DNA from: Tritrichomonas foetus
Lineage: Eukaryota > Parabasalia > Tritrichomonadida > Tritrichomonadidae
DNA length: 30,855 nucleotides
NCBI GenBank assembly: GCA_001839685.1
Contig: MLAK01000759.1
Location: forward strand, 7,615 to 38,469
Direction of reading: 5' to 3'
Shown here: piece by piece, positions 25,682 to 30,855 of the stretch
Position numbering within the stretch: position 1 is the stretch's first letter
How the letters are laid out: each line of letters starts with the position of its first letter
Translations under genes and position numbers: made by a program
Notes under the pieces: model-generated
Database searches by the model: none
The model's input: the letters and a program-made list of their open reading frames with translations, nothing else
Told to the model about the DNA's origin: nothing

Positions 25682-26595
25682 AGGAAATACTAAGTGAAAT
25701 TGGAGACCGAAATGTGAAATGAAAAATGTGATTTTCAATACATGCGATCAAATAGATGGATGAAAGCAAAATCCTACAGACAAAATGGCCCTCTAATTTT
25801 TAATATTTTGATATAATTATGTTAAAAATACATTTTAGTGATTTTTTGAAGGTTGAAGTTGAGAAATGTGATAATATTAGTTATAAGAGTATTTTAGACA
25901 ATTATTAAATAAAAGAGGATAAATTTTAAGTATATAATTGAACAAAGAAAGATCTTATATCCTTAAAGAAATTTAACTAGTTTCCATGAGAAAAAAAGAG
26001 GATATACCCAATTCTTAATTTAAACAAACAAAGTCAAAATGACAGTAATTGAGAAGATCTCATGTGAGGTAAAATCTTCATTAGCATTAAAATATGAGGG
26101 AGGGATAATTGTTTGTATCTCTTTTTTAACTGTTTCAACATTAGTTAAATTACTTTCTATTTTCAAATATTAATTGAATCTTCATTGCAGAAAATCTACT
26201 GCCAAAATTTATTCTAATTTTCCTGAATTATGAAAATATTTCACCCATTTTGGTAACAACAATTTGGTTTCAAGAAACTTTTTGAGTTTTAACAATGAGA
26301 AAGAGTTGAATGGTGATTCGATAAGAAATTTACATATAATTACCAACGAATTCACTATTGAATGAAATTGATTCCCTTTAAGATATTTCACATCGTATAA
26401 TATTATGCTTTGTTATTTATTATTCATGAATGATCACAGAATCAAGATGTCTGATATCATTTTATTTCTTATCATTCATTCATTTTTAAGAATAGTCATA
26501 AATTTTTGATTCACATGACGTTGTAAACGTTAATAAGATTAACATCATTCGATGAGCATCAAATCTTTATGTTTTTTAAGATCAAAAACATGGCT

Positions 26596-26599
<4 letters not shown>

Positions 26600-26625
<26 letters not shown>
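26600..26625. repeat. Poly(dT) tract, 26 bp
   Basis: Twenty-six consecutive T inside the gene-poor interval. No gene lies close enough to suggest a promoter role. Confidence 0.95.
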
Positions 26626-26626
<1 letters not shown>

Positions 26627-28539
26627 TCATCATTGTTGTAAAATAATAGAGCTAAGTTCATATTTCTATGTACAGATTACTTCACATCTTTCAAAGCCAA
26701 AAATATTGATCTATTCATCATTGGCTGATTAGCCAAATTTGTCTTGTTTCAATTTCAATCAAAGAAGAAAAAAGCAAAGATACTAGTACGTTATTAATTT
26801 CCAAGTTGACTAGAGTGAGAATATCAATATTCAACTGTTGGAAAATTTTGAAGTTACCTTGAAAAATCACATATTGTGTCCTGTTGGATGTATTAGAGGT
26901 AAATTAACATGAACTATACCTATCATACAAAAATCAGCTTGATTTGTCAAAATATGCTTATCATTTGAATTTTTGAACAAACTTCTTTCAGAAGAAAAAT
27001 GAATCATTTTATTCTATTTTCAATGGTGAATCACTTATCATAATTAACAAATTTCTGGCTTTATAAAAGGCTTTACTTTTTAGAAATTATTCAGATTTTT
27101 TTCTGCTGTAATTTTGATGATAAATATTTCAGATGAAACTCTTATTTCATATGTTCCTAACCAAAAAAATGACCAAAAATGAACCTATCCAAGCTTTTCT
27201 GTGTCATCAATAAATACTCATCATTATGCATTTAATTATCATTTTTCTATTCAAATAAAACTTTTTTTTGAGATGGATTTTATTTATTTCGATCTACCAT
27301 AAAATCATACATGGTCTTTATGACGTTTGGTAATTTGCCTTAAGCATTATGGGTTTGTAATGATGAATATTTCCAGAAATATGTCATATAGAAATTTTTC
27401 GAACAGCAAATCACTATAATACTCTGATAACTATTGGAAAATAAGTTAAATTTAATCGAAAGAAAAACATATGATATCATGTTATCATCCTCAAAGTGGG
27501 TTGAAGTTCCTCGATGGAAAAAAGATTGGTGATCGCATTGATTAGAACGACATATGGCTTCAGATTATTGATAATTTGGTTCTTTAAAAAAAATTTAAAG
27601 TAATCAAAGTTGATTTTTTTATCATTTAGGATCATCAATACTTATTCAATATTTTCTATGAAAAAATTTAAAAAAACGAAAAAATTGAATTGATCATATT
27701 GTTTTCATGATTCAATAATGATTTCGTGATATCAAAGCGATATGCTTTTTTGATGCTACAGATCTATTATCAACTGATTAAGATTTCATTGAATTTAATT
27801 TTAATAAACAATTGATGGAAACGTATTCAAAATATATTTTACCATTTTTATGACTCGATGATTCCACATTTTTCGTTTTTTAGATTTACATTGCGAAATA
27901 TCAAAATAGCATAAATTATTTGCGGGCTTGATAAGTTGGAAATTGAATATAAAACAACTTTGAAATATTCTCAAAATACTCTCTTATTAAATAAATTAGA
28001 TTGGTTAATTTTTTGAAACTTGGATGTGAAATATCTCTCTCTCATCAAAAAATTCACTAAAATTTTTTTTTTCAGGTATTTACTCCGGAATAAACATATT
28101 ATTGTAGAAGGCAAAAAAAAGTGAGCAATATCATTGAATGAGATGTGACTTTTTAATTGTGACAGTTATCACTTTCATTCAAATTCACAAAAAATACAAA
28201 AAATTGAATCTAAAACCTCAAATTCGAAGAAAATTTACACTTTTTTCTTCCTGAATTTTGATGACCTTATTTATTTGGGAGAAAACAACATTTTCAATTA
28301 CCTGATATGTGAATTTTCTGACCAATATTAAACTACATTTCATTTTGAATCAAACAAAAAAAAAAAAAAATTAACACTGCTGTATCAACAGATTTCTTCA
28401 GAAAAATTATCGCATAATTTAACTGATTTCTTTTCTTATAGAAATATTTTGAAACTCTTCATAAATTTCAATTTTTGCACATGAATTTACTTATGTTATT
28501 TCTTTTTATTGAAATTAAAAATAATTAACGAAGTTCTAC

Positions 28540-28544
28540 TCATA
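28540..28544 (+). promoter_or_regulatory. Initiator-like TCATA upstream of the Myb gene
   Basis: ACTCATATAG directly precedes the ATG; the A of TCATA lies 6 nt from the start codon. It matches TCA(+1)YW. Confidence 0.3.
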
Positions 28545-28547
28545 TAG

Positions 28548-29741
28548 ATGTATCAAGGAAATTTTCTTAAAGTCCCACAACAGCAGGAATCTGTAAATAG
28601 GAAAATACTAGATTTGGATCTCTCATTTGATGATGACTTTTTAATGAATATGGTTCAAAATATTGAAGCCACAGGAGATGTACCTCAGTTTCGAAAGCCA
28701 GACATTACTCAGCAGCAGAAGCAGCCCGTAGGGATAAATATGACGACAATATCGTCAAATCCTCTCCCTCCCCAATCACAAGAGAAAACATTCGATAGGA
28801 TTCAGGACAGATCATTTGACTGTAATAATTTGAATAGCAGTAACCTGAACATAAATAGTGCAATTGGCTCCGACATTAGCAATGGCAATGATCATATTTA
28901 TCCTGATAATTTATTTACACCAGCAACCATGAACAATTTCTCTGACCCTAGTGCTCCACTGATCCCCAGTGGTTATCAGGGGCCAATCCTAGCAACTCAC
29001 CCAACTAATTTCGATCCGAGAAATAAACTTGACAAGCCATCATTAGAGAAGCCTCCAATGATGGAAAAAAGAATGCATGACAAAGGAAATAACTATCAAG
29101 CTGTACAACAACAAGCTCCCAAAAATAGACATGAATATCGTTCACATTCATGGACAGAAGAAGAAGACGAGAAATTACGTGAAGGTATCAAAAAATTTGG
29201 ATACGATTGGACAACAATTGCAGAATTTGTGGGAAATAAAAGATCACGATCACAATGTAGTCAAAGATGGTCGCGTGTTTTAGATCCAGATATTTCACGT
29301 GAGCCTTGGTCAGAAGCAGAAGAGGCACTTTTATTACAACTTGTCCAAATACATGGCGATAAATCATGGAAGGCCTTGGCCGAACACATGCCTAATCGAA
29401 ATGATTCACAATGCAGATTTCATTACCTGCACATGCAGAAAGAAAATGAAAACATTCACAGGGCCCTCCAGAAAGAAACAAAGTTTTTGAGAAATGAGAA
29501 AAAGCAAAAATCAAATGATTCGTCATATGTCGACCCTCATCAAACAAATGCGACAAATGAGGAATCAAACACTGAAAATGCAATCAATGAATATAGTTCA
29601 CAATCTGATTCAGATTTCTTTGAAGCCACTATTTCAACAGGAAGTCATTCAAAAGCAAATTCACAAGAAAACTACCAAGAAGAAAAAAAGGTGCAACTTC
29701 CAGGAATGAGTCTCCCATGGAAAACAAATGTAACTTGGTGA
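28548..29741 (+). CDS. R2R3-like Myb DNA-binding protein
   Basis: A 397-aa protein with two adjacent Myb/SANT repeats at about residues 199-295. Repeat 1 has W202, W221 and W241 (SWTEEEDEKL, DWTTIA, SQCSQRW). Repeat 2 has W254, W274 and F291, where Phe replaces the third Trp (PWSEAEEALL, SWKALAEHM, SQCRFHY). Each repeat forms three helices with the third reading the DNA major groove, so a nuclear sequence-specific transcription factor is expected; Myb families are enlarged in trichomonads. The N-terminal 195 residues are Gln/Asn/Ser/Pro-rich and start with an acidic-hydrophobic patch (LDLDLSFDDDFL), possibly activating. The C-terminal part is polar and Glu/Ser-rich. The ATG has an initiator-like TCATA 6 nt upstream. 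It stands alone between two gene-poor regions. Confidence 0.9.
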   Translation: MYQGNFLKVPQQQESVNRKILDLDLSFDDDFLMNMVQNIEATGDVPQFRKPDITQQQKQPVGINMTTISSNPLPPQSQEKTFDRIQDRSFDCNNLNSSNLNINSAIGSDISNGNDHIYPDNLFTPATMNNFSDPSAPLIPSGYQGPILATHPTNFDPRNKLDKPSLEKPPMMEKRMHDKGNNYQAVQQQAPKNRHEYRSHSWTEEEDEKLREGIKKFGYDWTTIAEFVGNKRSRSQCSQRWSRVLDPDISREPWSEAEEALLLQLVQIHGDKSWKALAEHMPNRNDSQCRFHYLHMQKENENIHRALQKETKFLRNEKKQKSNDSSYVDPHQTNATNEESNTENAINEYSSQSDSDFFEATISTGSHSKANSQENYQEEKKVQLPGMSLPWKTNVTW

Positions 29742-30347
29742 AATTGCACATCATTTTCGTGGTAAAACACAAGAATTAGAAATATTTGCCATATTTGAAA
29801 TGGGTTTAGCCATTGAAATAAATTCTATATAATTTGAATGAAATTAGATGTATACAAACTAAATAGTCTTAACGTACGAAATCACTAAAATGATCCTTAT
29901 CATCAGTATTACTTAATACCATCAGTCAAAAATCAAAACCCAAATAGCTAAAAGAATGACGAAAATTTCCCTTATCGCAAACTTCGCAAATGGCCGAATT
30001 CAAAAATATTTCGAAAATGATTCTGAAGAAGCTATTGTTTCAGTTTTCGGGTGAACAGCTTTCAGTCAATTGTTAAATCTATTTTTTATAGTTATGAGCC
30101 ATATTTATTCATAGTTTTGAAATTTTGCAACAATTAAACCGAAAAAAGAGCGATTTTGGAGAAAGCCTAAAAAAAAATTGTGAGAAGCTTTTTTTCCAAG
30201 AATCACAAAGATTATAATACTGCTTCCCATAATTCTATTTACACTTCTTCTATCGATTTTTAATTAAAAATCGCGAAAATTTTGATAGTTTTAACTCAGT
30301 GATGTTGAATTAATTCAATTTCCATTTGACAAATATGAATGTATTGA
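29742..30347. other. Spacer downstream of the Myb gene
   Basis: AT-rich sequence with A- and T-runs and frequent stops in every frame. No gene, repeat or RNA was recognised. Confidence 0.45.
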
Positions 30348-30566
30348 AATCTTTTCTGTCATAAAATTTTAGTATATGAAGAAAATAGACTGGCAGTCCT
30401 CAACAGCACATTCTCAAGCAGGGATACAGATACAACGATTGAAAGACCAAATCAAGAAAAATGGAATCCAATATGTTTTTTTCCAGACTCGATGCCAAGT
30501 GAATTTTCTGATGACTCGCCATTTAGATGGCAAAACATTCGTAATCTTCTCATTGATGCCTAAATT
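30348..30566 (+). pseudogene. Start-less coding-like frame; gene remnant or terminal exon
   Basis: The frame opened by the TGA at 30345 runs to a TAA ending at 30566. From about 30375 its translation reads like ordinary protein: YEENRLAVLNSTFSS, then TIERPNQEKWNPICFFPDS, then EFSDDSPFRWQNIRNLLIDA before the stop. It is acidic, with Pro, Trp and Cys, and its codons are GC-richer than the surrounding DNA. The first ATG in this frame is only at 30492. A competing ATG frame at 30376-30636 becomes Phe/Leu/Ile-rich past 30566 and is less convincing. The text could be the 3' end of a decayed gene, or a last exon joined after the TTTTAG at 30367-30372, although the known trichomonad acceptor motif (ACTAACACACAG) is absent. 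No family was recognised. Confidence 0.3.
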
Positions 30567-30855
30567 TTTTTTATTTATATCAAAATTATTAATATTTTTT
30601 TTATACTTCATTTTTGTATTTTGGAAAACATTATAATTTTCGATGGAGGGTCATATGATAATAAAAAGCACGATTTATGATAAGAAATAATCAAGATATT
30701 AATGCTATAAAATCACTTTTTATCTCAATAATTCTCAGAAATTTCTGTGGGGTTTATTTTTTTCTCACAATTTTTTTTTGGATTTGGTTTTCTCTGTATC
30801 TTGATTTTTAAATTATAATATTTATATATTATTAATAGGATTACAATTAAATAAT
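30567..30855. other. AT-rich right edge
   Basis: Very AT-rich sequence with long T-runs, including the low-complexity tail of the competing frame. Nothing else can be supported up to the window end. Confidence 0.4.

Larger units (their letters stand above)
25671..28547. other. Gene-poor AT-rich interval of 2.9 kb
   Basis: The longest stretch without a gene in the window. It contains a 26-base T run (26600-26625), many short T- or A-runs and stop-dense frames on both strands. A start-less minus-strand frame of about 65 codons ends at 26209 and has a fairly protein-like text (SFSLLKLKKFLETKLLL, KWVKYF), possibly a decayed fragment. A plus-strand 17-codon frame at 27479-27532 (KWVEVPRWKKDW) is equally uncertain. 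No RNA gene or terminal repeats were seen. Confidence 0.45.

Noticed and set aside
25671..25769. 33-residue hydrophobic N-terminal extension of UNC-50 that looks like a signal peptide
   Set aside because: It begins with TTG, covers the initiator-like motifs, and UNC-50 proteins have no signal peptide.
28060..28090. T-run followed by CAG-GTATTT as a splice acceptor or donor upstream of Myb
   Set aside because: No coding frame flanks it and the trichomonad branch/acceptor motif is absent.
456..29741. Ciliate-type alternative genetic code, considered because of high AT content
   Set aside because: TAA and TGA both end genes at expected family lengths, and no in-frame TAA or TAG interrupts a conserved domain.

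Overview
The window looks like nuclear DNA of a compact, AT-rich, almost intron-free protist, most likely a parabasalid of the Trichomonas/Tritrichomonas kind. The grounds are: all long genes are single open frames, including one of 2,973 codons; the standard stops TAA and TGA are used; the content is eukaryotic (TKL-type kinases in tandem, an ankyrin protein, an R2R3-like Myb protein, UBR-box E3, UBC-fold E2, a Tra1/TRRAP-like giant, ARPC5, UNC-50, a seven-TM GOST-type protein, a tRNA-Lys with internal Pol III boxes); and TCAY initiator-like motifs sit a few bases upstream of most start codons, as known for Trichomonas vaginalis. The species assignment is inference.

Layout. Bases 1-96 are a 16-bp tandem repeat running off the left edge. 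An ankyrin-repeat protein (456-2387, +) is followed by two tandem paralogous TKL kinases (2545-3522 and 3852-4820, both -). A 729-bp spacer holds a run of 42 A. Next comes a UBR-box ubiquitin ligase (5550-9449, -) and a seven-TM protein with a luminal domain (9874-11283, -). On the plus strand lie tRNA-Lys(CUU) (11461-11534), a small ubiquitin-type E2 (11647-12114) and the Tra1/TRRAP-like pseudokinase (12251-21172).

The right third is looser. ARPC5 of the Arp2/3 complex (21729-22175, +) is followed by a spacer with a hairpin and a 15-bp repeat. Then come a Ser/Thr kinase (23290-24324, +), an 18-19-bp CT-rich minisatellite (24492-24710) and an UNC-50 homologue (24948-25670, -). A 2.9-kb stretch with no convincing gene precedes a Myb-type DNA-binding protein (28548-29741, +). 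A last stretch contains a start-less coding-like frame (30348-30566).

The genes do not form one pathway. Loose themes are ubiquitin conjugation (E2 and UBR E3), transcription (Tra1-like scaffold, Myb), signalling (three kinases), Golgi/trafficking membrane proteins (GOST-type, UNC-50) and cytoskeleton (ARPC5, and possibly the ankyrin protein, which carries two SxIP microtubule-tip-like motifs). No mobile element, CRISPR array or defence system was seen. Several reading frames begin in frame with upstream TTG codons; the ATG starts given here fit family lengths and the promoter-like motifs better.
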